A stretch of 64,000 nt of DNA from Rotaria sp. Silwood1 (Eukaryota; Rotifera; Eurotatoria; Philodinida; Philodinidae). Below the pieces are notes generated by a model. It did no database searches. It was not told where the DNA came from and saw only the letters and a list, made by a program, of their open reading frames with translations. The stretch spans positions 719,017 to 783,016 of the forward strand of contig CAJNOP010000017.1 of assembly GCA_905250075.1 (NCBI GenBank). Reading direction: 5' to 3'. Made by a program: the position numbers and the translations under genes. The number at the start of each line of letters is the position of its first letter. Positions within the stretch are counted from its first letter, which is position 1. Below are positions 25,427 through 39,010 of the stretch, in pieces.

Positions 25427-28400
25427 TTAATGGAAATTAATCATATTAAGATGATTGCATAAAATCACAAATAAAATACAAATAATCATTGCTATGGACT
25501 GTATAAATACAGTAGCTAGACTATAATATGGACAATATGGACACTGATATGAACCACAAACCTAATCAATAAATACAAAGAATAAAATTCAAAAATATTC
25601 CTTCTATTAATCTTACTTCACAAATATCTAAAGCAAATAAATTTCTCATTGTATAAACACTTCGATACATATTACCTGGTTCAAACCACTCATAAGCTCG
25701 TATTTCATAATAACGTGAAATATTTGCTACCGGTATCCAACGTTTTGCTTGAAATTCAAAACATATTGGATCAAAATCTATGTATTGAAAACCAAAATTA
25801 ATTTGACCGGGCCAATTTTCTGCTTCACGTAAATTCCGTGTATAACGACCTCGTATCATTGATTTCAAATCTTTTTCTTCAACACGATAACCAGTTGGGA
25901 TTTGAATTTCAATTACTACTGAACCACTACGTGACGCTTTTAATACTTTAACATTATCTGAACGCCAAGAGAGACAAATATGATAGTCAACTGTTGAAAA
26001 GTTACGACCCGACAACATTGGTTGAACTTCAACAGAAAATGGAGCATAAGCCGGACGACGCACTCGAGGATCAAATTCAACATTAACACCAACATGCATC
26101 TAATAATAATACTCTTTTAATGAAATTTATTATTCGTTCAAAAAAAAAGAAGCCGACCGTATATTGTTTGAATAACTTTTGATAAGAATGACGAAGAGAA
26201 CTAGGGTATTCATCATTCAAGAGAGAACGTCTGTAGCCATCGCACTTAGTCAAAATTTTATTGGTCAACAATTGAACAAGCAGGGAAGTTCTTAGCGAAG
26301 ATCGTTAAAACGAGTTTCTGGCATCATTCCTTATTAAGTTTTGACGCTTCATATGACCAATTGGTACGAGAAAATCTTCATTTTTGATATATGTAAAATT
26401 TCAACATTGTAGCCGCTTTTGTTCAAGAATTACGAGGATTTTTTTGATACTACTCATTTCAGCAATGTGACCTTGGACGGCTTCAAAACGGCATCAGAGA
26501 GTATAGTTATTCATCACGTTGAGTTGAATGTTAATGTTTATTTCCAGTTTCAACGCGATCTCAGCTAGGTTCGGAATTATAAGAAGAATGCTTTCCTCTC
26601 TAAAATGTTCAACGTTCTGCGCACATTGTTAACCAGTTTCTACAATTTCGTAGTACCTTTGGACAGAAGTCAGATTTTCAGACATTATTTGGTTTTTTTC
26701 GGCAGAAAGTGAAATAGAGATCAGTAGACAATGTCGTTACAAGCTCAATAGTATTGAGGGTCTTTGAGAAGGAGGCAGAGATGTCCATCGCGGCGCTGCC
26801 GCTGCCGCTGCCGCGGTGGCGGTGGCGGCGCGGCAGCGGCAGGTTTTTAAAAAAAATCACCGCGGCAGCGGCGCGGTAGCGGCAGATTTTTTTAAAAGTC
26901 ATCGCGGCAGCGGCGCGGTAGCGGCAGGTTTTTTAAAAAACCATCGCGGCAGCGGCAGGATTTTTTTGGAGGACATTGAAAAACTGTATGAATTTAATAG
27001 AATTTCACGATCTGCAAATGAAACGCCCTGATATTGAATAAATCTGATGGACTAGTACCCATATCTCTGGTCAAATATAGTCACAGCAGTGAAATTAGAA
27101 ACACTTTTTTGAAAATCGTCGCGGCAGCGGCGCGGTGGCGGCACGTTTATTTTATAATTCATCGCGGCAGCGGCGCGGCAGCGTTTCTTTTATAAGTCAT
27201 CGCGGTGCGGCAGCGTCGCGGCAACATTTTTTTATAAACCGTCGCGGCGCGGCAGCTTTTTTTTTCTAAGGCCGCGGCGCGACAGCGGCAGATTTTCAGC
27301 CGCGATGGACATCTCTGGAAGGAGGCGGCCAGCTAGCAGCACATCTATTGTGAGAGGGGTCGAATCTTGGTTGGTTTTGTTTTTCTTCTCCGCTCATATG
27401 AGTCCACTGTATAAATATTGTCAAAACTTTGATTCTTATGCTAGATAGAAGAAATTTCTGAAGTTTTAGAAATACTGCAATAGTGGTCCCAGATTGCTCT
27501 AAAATTGAAAACAAACATCACCATTCGACTTAGCATGATAAATTATCCCTGTCTGGCACGCTTTTGAAGCTGTCCAACATCGCTTTTCTGAAATCGTAGA
27601 AGACTTTTTCTCTGCCAATTTGGCATACTAAATGTCATAACCTAATGGAAAATGACTTCAGAGACCTGTTTTCAAAATCTTCTCCAAGAACTGACATAAT
27701 TGATCAATCTCTGATTAATCAGATTTCGACTTACTTCCATGCACATATGTTTTCTCTCTTAAATAGTGATAATGTCAGCTCTTGTCGTCATTTCTATCAA
27801 AAGTTATTCGAAAAGCAACGACCAACATGCTTTTTTTTCGAAATGCAGATTGCATACTTGAATAAGTGCATAACCATTGCCAAATCCATCAATATAAACT
27901 ACACCCCAAACATTTTCTACACTACGAACTTGAGTGTCAATTATGTTATCATCAACAATTACAACTGGATTGTCATCATCATCTGCAAACGATGATGATG
28001 CTAAATTAATACGTATATTATATGCAGTTATTTCAAAGCCACGTAATACTGAATAACCAACTATAGCACGTTGTGCTATACAAGAATCATATGTTGCAGA
28101 CCAACCACCAATAAAATTGCGCATGGATTGAAGCCATAATACTAATTGAAAGCATGAAAATATAATAAAGCCTGTAGGCCCCATAGTAACTATCATACGG
28201 TCTACTATTATAGGTGAAAATTACGAGAATATTTGTAACTGTTGAACGCTGTTCGGTTTGTTATAATGGCTACAAGTAAGTCTCGGTGAAACTAAGAAAA
28301 ATTTCAAAGAAGTTGTACCCATGACGCAATGATGAAGAGTAGCAGACGCTTTAATGACATGTTAATAACTATATTGAAACATATCTCTTCACTATCCTTT

Positions 28401-31400
28401 TTGGAATCCGAATCGTTAAATCATCAGACAGATTCTAAAATTTTTAAATGTATGTCAAAAAATATTCATTCTTTTTAATTTTCGTGATTACAAATTTCAG
28501 TGTATATATATAGTACTAGTTTGCTCAAGTACTGAAATATTTGGCGTCTTTGTTCTCAATAAATCAATAGTGAAAATTTCTCATTCTAGATTTAAAAGTC
28601 TCGTATCTATCTGATGATTTAGCGGTTTCGATTTCAAGTGGTATTTTATAAATAGAAACGGATTTGCTTGTTTCTCATCTCTAGAACATAGAATCGCAGT
28701 TTCGATTCAGGGTGACTTTTGGAATTGACGAACTCTATCGTTTATCTACTCAAAATCCCAAAAAGATAAGTTCTGGAAGCTGCTGTGAGTCAAATGACTT
28801 ATTTAAAAGCTTGTTACAGGATACATCCTCTCCCGTCGATGGATATCTTTCGTATTATCGTTTTGTTCTTAAATAACATACCAGATTGTTCAGCTTGTTT
28901 AACTTTAACTTTATGTGTATATGTCATAACTACAAATGCTGTAGCAGTTACAGCATGAGCTTCAAAATCAGTTGGTACTGGTTTAGGTCCATATCGAGGA
29001 TTAACGTTTGGCCAAGTTTTTGTCATTCCAGGTAAATTTAAATTTGAATAATACACGCCATTCTCATCTAAATTAAATTTAAAAAATTAAGAATACAAAC
29101 AGACTATTAATACATACTCATTCGTTTAAATAAAGTTAACATCGAAAATGCTGCATCTTTTTCAGCACTATTTGTTAGATGTAATGCATATGTAACAATT
29201 GCCATATCAAATGCATCATTTATCAAGCGAAAATGTTTTTCTAACCATTGTTTTCCACGATTAATTGCACCTGTTAAAAATTTTGCTGGTATACCACGTA
29301 TATCGGTATTTAATTGTAAAGAAATAATAACTTGTGCTGTTAAAGATAAATTTAAAAACTTATAAGTACCACTTATATTTGTTAAACGAGAACCAAATTT
29401 GTTTCGATCTTCAATTGTTGTCCATTCAGCCCATGAACCATTTTGTTGTTGGGCACTTAGAAGAAATGCAACGATATCTGAACGAAGATTTGGATCAATA
29501 TATAAACCTTTTTCTTCCCATTCAGGATAAACAGCATCACTTAATGTCATTAATACCCAGGCTGTAAGCCATACAGATGTTTCATTTGAAAAACCAAATT
29601 GACTAAATGAACCTTTACGCCATGGTTGGTCATGATCAGCATCAACATACATAGCCATAAAACGTTGATATTCCATATTTGCATAATTCAATACTGTTAA
29701 TAATTTGTCTTGACTGAATGCACGACCACCATGACCTGAAGTATGTACATACATATATACAGTGACACGTAAAAGTCTTTGCCCCTTGCATAAAGTAGTT
29801 TTCTGGAAACTTCCAAGTGGATGTTTTGAAAACTATGTAGAAGGTGCAGAGAGGCCTATATGTAGCTATTAAAGGCCACAAATCGCCATAAATATTCTTG
29901 TTTTGAGAGAAAATAGCTTGAAAACGAAATCCTGCTTTGTTGAAAGTGGGATACTTTGCGATACTCGAAGAACAGCAATCGATCTTCAGGTCACCATTAC
30001 TCACATGACAGAAATCATTCTTCGGACTATTAAGAAAAACTATCGACTAGATAAAAAAAAGATACGACATAGTTGAAAACAGGCGCCACAGTGATTAATC
30101 TCGAAATATCATTGTTATTGGATATTAGGCTTTCTGCGAGTACATTCGACGAGAAAATGAGACCGTGGCAAAATAAACTGACACAAAACTGTCTGGTGAC
30201 TGACATCGACATGTATCTCTATGGAAGATAATGTGCCAACTTGAACGGATACCTGCTAATTGAAGCTTATATGGGTTTTGAAGAAGGTCTGGGTAAGACT
30301 AGAGAAATTTTATATGGATTCGTGTTCATTGCTCTCTGTAGTCGACTCATGGCTGTTTTACTGAATTTTCGATCTAGGTTTAGACATATACCGAAAAATC
30401 GAATAACAGTATTTTTACTCATAAGTAAGTCAAATGACTGGTGTAATATTCTGAAAGTTTCAGTCGAAAAGAATATTTCCTTTTTGAAATACTAAACGTT
30501 CCAAAAAATGGTCGTTTCCTACACACAAGTCATAAAAATCGAGTTCATTCGAAAAATCATGATCTCAACAAAGAAACATTCTTTTCGACTGAGACTTTGA
30601 GGATATTGTACTAGTCCCTCAGTCTATTTATGAATGACGTTTGAGGTTTAAATTTCGTTATTTAGTTTTTCAGCATGCATCTAAAACTATATAGAAATTT
30701 CGGTAAAAACAATCATAAGTTGGCTTCAGAGACTTATCAGTACAAACTCTTTTAAGAATTTTCTAGTCTTCTCGAGACCTTTCTATGAATCCCATGCGAT
30801 ACTGATGCTGGTATGCGGATGCAGAAGGATGTGAGTGTTTAGAAGCTGGTTCAACACAAAAACGAAAATTATAGGCGAACAAAGTTCATTGACAAGAACT
30901 TTCATGAATTATTCAGAAAGAAAGTTCATCAATAGTCAAAGAATTCAGTAATCAACGTCAAGCAAAGTCCGAAGAACAGAGAGAATATGACGGTATTACG
31001 TAGTTTCAATGTCATGAGTCTATTGGGCTATCATTTATTCAGAAGAATGTAGAGAATCTTTTCAATATTCCAATCATCATAGGTCACCTTACTCCGCAGC
31101 TGGAGATGGTAATTTTGCGGGTGTTCGGAATTCGAACAAAACAATAATCTCAAACAACAGAGTCAAGCGATGAAACAATTTTCCATCAAGGAAGTAGTTG
31201 AAAAGACACGGTTAGTCTTTAACTCACTCTAGTTCGATTCACCAATGTCATGTTTAGCAACAGAAATCATCAAATCTCAATGAACTGGATCTTTTTCTAT
31301 ATCATGAATGCTACAAAGTCAACTTGAGTACTCTAAATCATTTTGTAAAAATCACTACAATCGCGATAGTTAGCTTTGATTAATGCATTGGGAAAGAGTA

Positions 31401-34400
31401 ATACATTTTGTTTGTGTATACGATTATTTTTCGTATTCATTTTATCAACACAAAGAAATAGTTCAAACATGGGAGGGGCAAAGACTTTAGCACCTTGTTA
31501 TATAGTTATATGAAATAAAAAAGAAAAGATCTTCGCCCATTTTAATATTTACCTTGCAACATATATCGAAGATTATATATCATCATAGCAAAATCAAAAA
31601 TCCCTGAATCACTTGGAGCAGTTGTACGTTGAATTAAATTATCTGTGTTTAACCATTCATCATAGCCTAATAAAAAATAAGGACCAGCTACATCACCGGA
31701 TATAAATATTTCACATGTAGCTGAACCATGAACATAATCCCAAGTATTTGCTATTGGAAGAATAAAATGTTGAGGAACAGTAATATCATATTCATTTACT
31801 TGTCGTGGTAAATTATTAAGTGATAATACGGTTGGAGTATGATAAAAATTACGTACACCTTCATAATTAACTTTGATTACTTCACGAAAAAAATCACGAG
31901 ATACACCAGTAATACCTTAATGAGACAAACAAGTTTTCTGTCTGAATTAATCATTAATAGTCTATCAATTTATAGGTGAAAAAGGATACAATTAGATTAT
32001 TTTCTTGTCTAAGAAAAACAGAATATAGAAAACCACTTAGATCTTATAGTGTGGAAAAAATATACATGTAATAGTCAATTAAATGGAATTCCATGCAATA
32101 TGAATATTGCTAACGTATTCATACGAATAAAGTAAAAACATGGATTTTTATAATTATAATAAAAACTTTCATTGACAATAGAATATATTGTAGATATAAG
32201 TGTAAATATTTTCTTATCGTTATTTATTAAAATGAAAGCCTAAATATGAAAATATAAAGCTTACATCTTATCAAGTTAATGATTATAATCTAGTGAAACT
32301 ATCTAGTTGATCCTTACTCGCAACAATAAGTATTCTTGATAATTATGTTCCAAGACGTATCGATAATTCTTAGAGTTATTTTTTTAAAGAATCTATTTCA
32401 TTACCTTCAATCATAACTTCAACTTCACCGGCAACAATTGCTACAAATGGAAGATAAAGTCTTCGTACTTCATTTGGATATAATGTAACAAGTACATGAT
32501 GATCTCCATCTGTTAATTTTGGTGCAAATGATGAAACAACACCATTTCGATCAATATTAACATATCGATAATTATCAGATGCATGTAGAATAATTAATGC
32601 TTCAATACGATAGGTTTGAAAATTAAAAACATCAACACGTGCACCAATTTGTTCACCAAGACGAATAATAGGTGGAACTTCAACTTTAATAAAAAATTGT
32701 CTTGTGCCTTCATATATATATGGTACATTAACAACACCAAAACCTGTTAAACGACTAACAGCTAATGCTGTTATAACCCATGTAGCTATTGTATTTGGTA
32801 CAGTTGTACGAAATTGTACACGACCATCTGGATAAGCAAATTGTTGATGCCACATAAAATCAAGTTGTAATTCACGTTCCCAATATGGCCATAAACGAAG
32901 ATATAATGGAGTAAATTTATATTGACTTACTGTTGTTATATTAATATTACCTAGAAAAAAAAAAGTTTAATATTAATCGTAAAATTTTCATTAAAATAAT
33001 CATTTACAATTAACTTCATCGGAACCATCACGACAATCAAGAATACCATTACATTTTAATTGTGATGGATAACATGAACCATCAGTACATTGAAATAAAC
33101 CATATCGATTACATGTTGTTGGTATAGCTTTTATATTAACATCAGTAAATATTTGCATGCCAGTTGAATTAAATGTTGAACCAGCATCATAGCCATATGA
33201 TTGTGATGAAAAAAATACTCGATTTGATGCGATATTTATATCTGAATACCATGTATGTTGAAAACTTGTTGTTGAATAACGATCAAACGAATATAATTCA
33301 TCATAAATCTAAATGAAATCGGTCATATCTTTTTTCTTGATTGCGAAACACAAGCTAAACAGATGTTGAAGTATATAAGGCAGATATTTGAATCCAAGCA
33401 CCTCCCCAACGTCTGCTGTTAATATATGAACGAGGGTAAAACAACAAAGACTTGAGCCTTCAAGTCTCATGAAGGCTTTTGAAATTTGAAGAAGTCTTTG
33501 AACTATCGCTTTTAGCTTTTGAAAGCAGATTTATTGGTGAAAGAAATAAAAACTTTTGAAATGGTGAAACAATGTACATATGTATGTATATATACAGATA
33601 ATACTCAGACCTAGAATATTCTAGAACAGAAAGAACTCGTATAAAAATAACAAGAACATTACACGAGAAACTGATAGTAAGTGTCATCATTCATTGAAGA
33701 TCCCAAGGAAACAGTATAGAAATAATTGAGTTTGATTAAAAGAAAAAATAAAATGAATGAGAAAATCCTACTTATGATAGTTTTAAGATATATTTGATAT
33801 GATAGATCTATGGTCTGTGAGATTATCTTTGTCATCAGAGTATTATTAGACACTAGCGGTGTAGTGCCAAATAGCTCGAGAGTAGAAGCTGTCGGTTTGT
33901 TCCCACATCCTAATCCAATGGGCTCTATTAAAGAGGGTCGAGTTCCCCAAATGAACAATATTCCTTCCATTGAAGAAAAAAACGAACTCCTTTGTAGAAA
34001 TTTTCCTCTACTAGCTACCATCCTGCTGAAAAATTTCGAGCTACATCACTATAAAAAATATGTTGAAGTTCGTTACTAGCTGAAACAGAACTGAAGGGCA
34101 CATAAGTGTTTTCCATCTCGATTGGGTGAATAGATGTTGAAGTATCATGACGTCTGCTATTTTCTTCTTGTATATGAAGTACTTTCTTATAGAATATTTG
34201 GAGTATTAAGTAAAAACATGATGAAGAAATATGTCTCAAAATAGATAGAATACAACCGTCTGCTTATGATTAGCAAGAACACCTACGTTGTGTTTTGGAT
34301 TTTAATTCCTTAGAGATTTCGCTAACAGCTTTTATGAAAATTTACCATAACTGAACTAATATGATTTCCTGGTGGAAATAAACGTGTTTGTACAAGACCA

Positions 34401-37400
34401 AGACCAGCAAATGCAACATATGATTGTGGTGATGTATATGCTAATATTTCAATTGTATTTCCTGTAAAATCTTTTCGTCGATTTACTGTTATATTAACAT
34501 GATTTGTAACTGATGATGTATCAACATGAAAATTCATACTATCAGCAACAATTTCACCATCATAACGTACATAATAAACAAGTATATGAGCTGATGGAGC
34601 CATTTGACGACTAATACCAATATCAAATGTTTTTTGTCTAGAACCATCCATTGGAAGAATATTTGTAAATATTAATTTTCCGGCTGATGTTATATGATAA
34701 TAAACAAAATCAACATATTGTGTTATATTAACACGAAATAACATAAAATCACCAACACGTGGTGTTTCTGTACTAGATGTAACTTGTAAATAACTATTCG
34801 ATGGCGATAAATAACGTATAGCACGCTGTTCATCTTCACTACCTTGAACTTTAATATTCCTATCATATAATTCAGCGCGAAGTCTTATAAATGTAACTGT
34901 TGGATCAGCAGGTGTTAAAAACCTATGTCTAATTATACCAGATGAATCAATCATATAATCTACTGGAGCTTGTGTTTGACTACGATCTGTATCAGTATAA
35001 ATACGAATATATCGACCAGGACCAGGAGAATATTTTGTACCATCATCATTCGTAGCTGCTACATAAGTAGTAAAAAGCATACGAGGTTTGAATACCATGG
35101 ATGGTCCACCAAGAAAACGTAGACGTGTACCAGGTCTATAAAATGAAATAACAGTAGTACCTGAAACAAAGAACTTATATTAGAATATAGATTATAAATA
35201 TTTCAAAAGACTCTGAGTGAGTTATTTATAATGACAACATTGATGTTCTTGTCTCCGTATAATTAACTCATCATGAAAAACTACGACATGAAAGAGAGAT
35301 GAATAGATTTTCATAAAAACAATGTAGAGAATTATGGTTTTTTAACCTATGGAAACAAAATGAGATAAAAACAAATCGAGTCATATATAGGAATCATCGA
35401 AATTTCTGGTGATAGATAAAAATTACCTAAATGAGAAATCATCAGGTCTTGCATTTTAGCCACAAATAGAATGCAATATACTTTGATCGAAAATAGCAAG
35501 AAGAACTTGATCAACTTTCATGCAAAGTTTGAGTGAGAATGAAAATTTATGAGTAAAGCAAAAACTTGTATCTACACCCATCTCCATTTGACATTTCCCT
35601 ATTCAGTATTTTATCTTTCTATGTTTTCCACTAAGCCTCACTCACCCTCGACAATGAGTTTTCATCTATTTTTTCCGTTCAATATTTCTTTTTCGCTCTT
35701 TTTTGTCCTCGACATGTTTCTATTGAACATTTTTCTTTGCTGCCAATCCCGTAAATCTAAAGTATGATTGAATGTATTTTCACTTCTTGTTTTAACACAT
35801 GTTATTCAACGTACATTCAAACCTCTTATTTCATCATGGATTATCATTACTGATTAACTTTTATAATCAAATATCTTCACTATGCCATAACGGTTTTCTC
35901 TCTTTCCTTTAGTTCACGAGTATCACATAGCATCAACCCATGATACAATTATGGATGTATACCAAGAAGAAATAAGAAATTTTGAATCTGGAAGTACTCG
36001 AGTATTTATCCAACTTCTATATCCAAAATCTTTTAGAATAAAATGAGTTCAAACAAAATCCATAATATGCCGTGAAATCCCACGACCGTTATTGTACAAT
36101 GAAGTTACTGCTACTACTAAAGTTCGAATGTTAGAGAGCACCAGATATTAGATTTTATGTGATCTGTATTATGACATAGAATTTCAAAGTTCTTCATGGA
36201 ATGACTTGCAAGACTCTATAAGAGTCTATGCCATTCTACATGACTGTGATATTTCAGAATCTTACGGAGTTTGATGATTCTTCATGAAACTCACTGTTTC
36301 TCTTGGCACATATGTGCTCCATTTCAAGCTTCTATGTGAAAAATCACAAATTTTTCACCTATTCAAAAACGAAACCCGTCGCCAAAGGGTTAAATTCCTT
36401 GAGATAAAATCTTTCAAATCAAGATAATGCTTTTCTTTTTATTCATGTGAAAACATTCTCATGTATGATTTATTATTTTCAACTAAATCAAAAGACACTT
36501 TTTTACGATTTAAATAGAATATAGATTGAATGTCGTCATTTATCAAAGAAGACAAATACTTAATGACAATATTAATAAAATGAATTACTTTGAGATACCT
36601 TTGAGTGTTTTATAATACATTTATATCATTTTAGAAAAAAATCTTTCACCTAGATTTATTGGTAACTATTTATATTTTTCAATTGTGTCTAGTCATTTTA
36701 GATTTAACAATAATAATTATTTACTATTTATTTTAAAATAGATTTTAAATCAACTTCTAATTCTTTAAACTAACCATTATTTGTTTCGTTCCACCATGGA
36801 TCATGTACAACAGCTGTTATTAAAATTTCATTACCATCTAAATCTGGTAAAAGTGTATGAATAACAGATATTGGTATAAAAAAACCAGCAACACCATTAA
36901 AATCATTAATTTTTGTTGTATATGATGGTGTTGTTCGATCAAATTCAGCATCTGGTAATGGATGACCACGTGGATCATATGGCATAGACATATTACGCGC
37001 TCGAACAACAATTTGTGCATAACCAAGTACACCCATTCCAGTTGTATAATTTGCTGTTATAATTCCACCTATACCAGGAGTATCAATTGGTAAGTAATAT
37101 GGAACAGTAACATTAACTTCAAATTTTCGATAATAAAATTCATAAATTTCAAATGTTTTTTTTTCTTCATAGCCCATAACACGGCATTTTATTGTCCATG
37201 TACCTTCAGGTGGTGCATCATTAATTGGATACTAAATATTAAAAAAAAATTATTATTAATATAAAGACAAACTTCAAATCTCTTTTTGATTATTACTTCA
37301 AGTGAAACTATTCCAGCGGTTGTTTGTTGATTTTCCCATTTACGTAAAATATGCCCCGATGGACCAAGAATATATACATCAACTGTATGAAAATAACCAC

Positions 37401-38007
37401 TTAAATCTGGATAAATGGGTATACAACGAAATTGTATAACAGTTTCATGACGATAAACAGGTCGATCAAGTTGAATAAGTATTGATACAGCTTTTTGTTC
37501 ATATATTAATTGTGACGTATTATAAAATTTTCTTTCACCTGTTACTAGTCTTCCTTCAATTGTTAAACGATATGTTCCATTACGAATATTTTTTGGTATA
37601 TGCATTTGTAATGTACGTGGTATATTAACCATACATATATCTTCAACATTTGCAATAGCCATATCATCATTAGATATTAATGCTTTAACCATCATTGGAT
37701 TCCATTCCTCTCGTAATATAGTAACACTTATAGAAACTACTTGTGCCGGTCGAATTATACGTGGACCAAGAATAATATACGACGGTGTAATTCGTAAACG
37801 TGCTTGTTGTGATGTATGAATATTAAGTGAAAGTTGTCGACGATGAATCGAATGATTAAGTGAAGTATATGAATAAAATTCTTCATTATCTTTGAAATTT
37901 TGTGTATCATTTTGAGAATAAAAAGGAAAAAATTCTGATGATTGATAGGCTATGCTTGTTGTTAAGAGGTGCAATAGCAAGATGAGAACAACACTCAACT
38001 GCTTCAT
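25427..38007 (-). CDS. Mcr-like thioester-family protein (LDLa domain, thioester lost)
   Basis: Eleven exons join in frame to 1632 residues: 38007-37297, 37231-36775, 35160-34346, 33308-33008, 32950-32405, 31915-31553, 29735-29118, 29067-28882, 28141-27858, 26099-25617 and 25561-25427. A signal peptide (MKQLSVVLILLLHLL) leads into macroglobulin-type domains of the alpha-2-macroglobulin/complement superfamily. A six-cysteine LDL-receptor class A domain (about 727-762, ending DCRDGSDEVNC) sits in the bait region. The alpha-2-macroglobulin core follows, then the thioester-domain helices (SVWLTAWVLMTL, GGWSATYD), the receptor-binding-type domain, and a C-terminal hydrophobic helix (about 1605-1625). 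Where active members have GCGEQ, this protein reads DSGIF (1046-1050), so no thioester can form. LDLa plus lost thioester plus a membrane end is the plan of insect Mcr, a septate-junction and phagocytosis protein. CD109-like is the alternative. The ATG directly follows TTTTAG. Confidence 0.9.
26768..27325. mobile_element. Non-autonomous hAT-type element in the Mcr-like gene
   Basis: The element proper is 26776-27317 (542 bp). Its ends are inverted repeats: CAGAGATGTCCATCGCGGC on the left and its near-exact complement on the right, closing in CATCTCTG. Exact 8-bp duplications GAAGGAGG flank it at 26768-26775 and 27318-27325. An 8-bp duplication with CAG-type ends is the hallmark of hAT transposons. 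The interior has no transposase; it is made of repeated GCGGCAGCGGCGCGG units separated by T/A runs, extreme GC in an AT-rich genome. It lies in the ninth intron (26100-27857) of the Mcr-like gene. Confidence 0.9.
28142..28881. other. Intron 8 of the Mcr-like gene
   Basis: About 740 bases with clear GTATGT donor (28881-28876) and TTAG acceptor. A stretch at 28340-28460 weakly resembles the dispersed repeat seen at 11580 and 55115. A hydrophobic frame reading into the acceptor is intronic. Confidence 0.5.
29760..31497. mobile_element. Terminal-inverted-repeat element in intron 6 of the Mcr-like gene
   Basis: The intron (29736-31552) is bounded by inverted copies of a sequence containing AAAGTCTTTGCCCC (left 29771-29785, right 31474-31488 in reverse). 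Both ends close with CA-type termini (CAGTGACACG on the left; CAAGGTGC read inward on the right). The flanks are both TATA-rich, so a target duplication cannot be judged. Short frames inside (e.g. 30241-30495 plus) show no transposase motif. It is probably a non-autonomous or decayed DNA transposon of about 1.7 kb. Confidence 0.5.
33309..34345. other. Intron 3 of the Mcr-like gene
   Basis: About 1.0 kb between exons 3 and 4, interrupting the bait region just before the LDLa exon. Overlapping open frames on both strands at 33659-34239 have moderately balanced composition but no recognisable domain. No terminal repeats were found. Confidence 0.45.
35161..36774. other. Intron 2 of the Mcr-like gene
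   Basis: About 1.6 kb, AT-rich. The acceptor TTTCAG directly precedes exon 3. The open frame at 35549-35767 is Phe/Ser/Leu-rich low complexity and rejected as coding. I see no convincing terminal repeats. Confidence 0.45.
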
Positions 38008-38824
38008 CTAAAAGTGAAATGAGTTGAGCACCGTTATAAAACGAGCTAATAAAAATATCTTGAAATCGAGAAGATTTTTGCAAAGGTAATATGAATCATC
38101 TTAGATTAATATTTTTTATTAAATAACCAATGAATACATTGATGATGACATCTACTCATTTAATAAGTTATTGTCTAGAATTTATTTTTAATCGTAATCA
38201 GAAACAAGAGATAATATAGTATTGTTTATACATCTCTCATAGACTATTAAGTGTCGTTAAATATCAGATTTTTCGTTTGAATTGATCTTTTTTTTTCAAA
38301 AAGGGTAGCTCTTATCATAAGAAAATGTTATGCACCAAAAGAAAATTCATTATTGTTTGAACTTTATTTAACAAATTTTCATCAGTCCATGAACCATATC
38401 AACAAATATTGATGATTGATAAGAACACAATCGTCTTATATATATCAAATATTTATATGAATCATTGAAAATACTTTACTGTAACTGTGTAAGTTATAGT
38501 GATATATGAGTGTATAATTAATATATTACTCTATTTGCAATGATAGTTGTGATCAATTTATGAATAAGTTTATTTCGATTTTTGATTCTAAAGTTAATAA
38601 CCATCAATTGTTCATTTGTTTTATTTAAGACATCAGATTCAATATGCGGTACAAGAAAAGAAAAGGTTCCGGACAATATGCCTGTACACCAGAACATCAA
38701 CTTGAATTTTCACATGAAAAATTTAGTAGATTATGATTATATTTTGAATAGAAATGAAACGTTTCAAGAACGTCGTTTTTTAAACCACTATTACCTTTTA
38801 ATTTACCTCTTAAATTACTATACA

Positions 38825-39010
38825 TTAAAATATATAATGTGTTTCACTATTTTTTGAATAAATTTTTGTAGGAATATTATAGAGACCTTCGGTTAGACGT
38901 GCTCTGATGACTCTGAAGTTTCTTTCCTGAATGACGAAAATCGCAAGTCTCTATGCTGTTTCTATAAAAATTGAGTTAAAAACAAAACAGTGAAACACAT
39001 TATATTTTAA
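38825..39010. mobile_element. Short foldback element
   Basis: About 186 bases with inverted arms of about 70 bases (38825-38895 and 38941-39010). From the outside in, both arms read AATGTGTTTCACT, a T-rich stretch, a TAGGAA or TAGAAA box and ATAGAGAC followed by TTCGG or TTGCG. This is the same order as in the PhyH intron element (5261-6131). It is a compact, internally deleted member of that family. Confidence 0.65.

Noticed and set aside
26776-27317. GC-rich stretch as CpG island, coding exon or triplet expansion
   Set aside because: Exact 8-bp duplications and terminal inverted repeats show it is a transposon; the frames across it (26678-27031) are repeat translations.
36838-37032. Minus-strand frame rich in Ile, Leu and His
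   Set aside because: Alternate frame within exon 2 of the Mcr-like gene.
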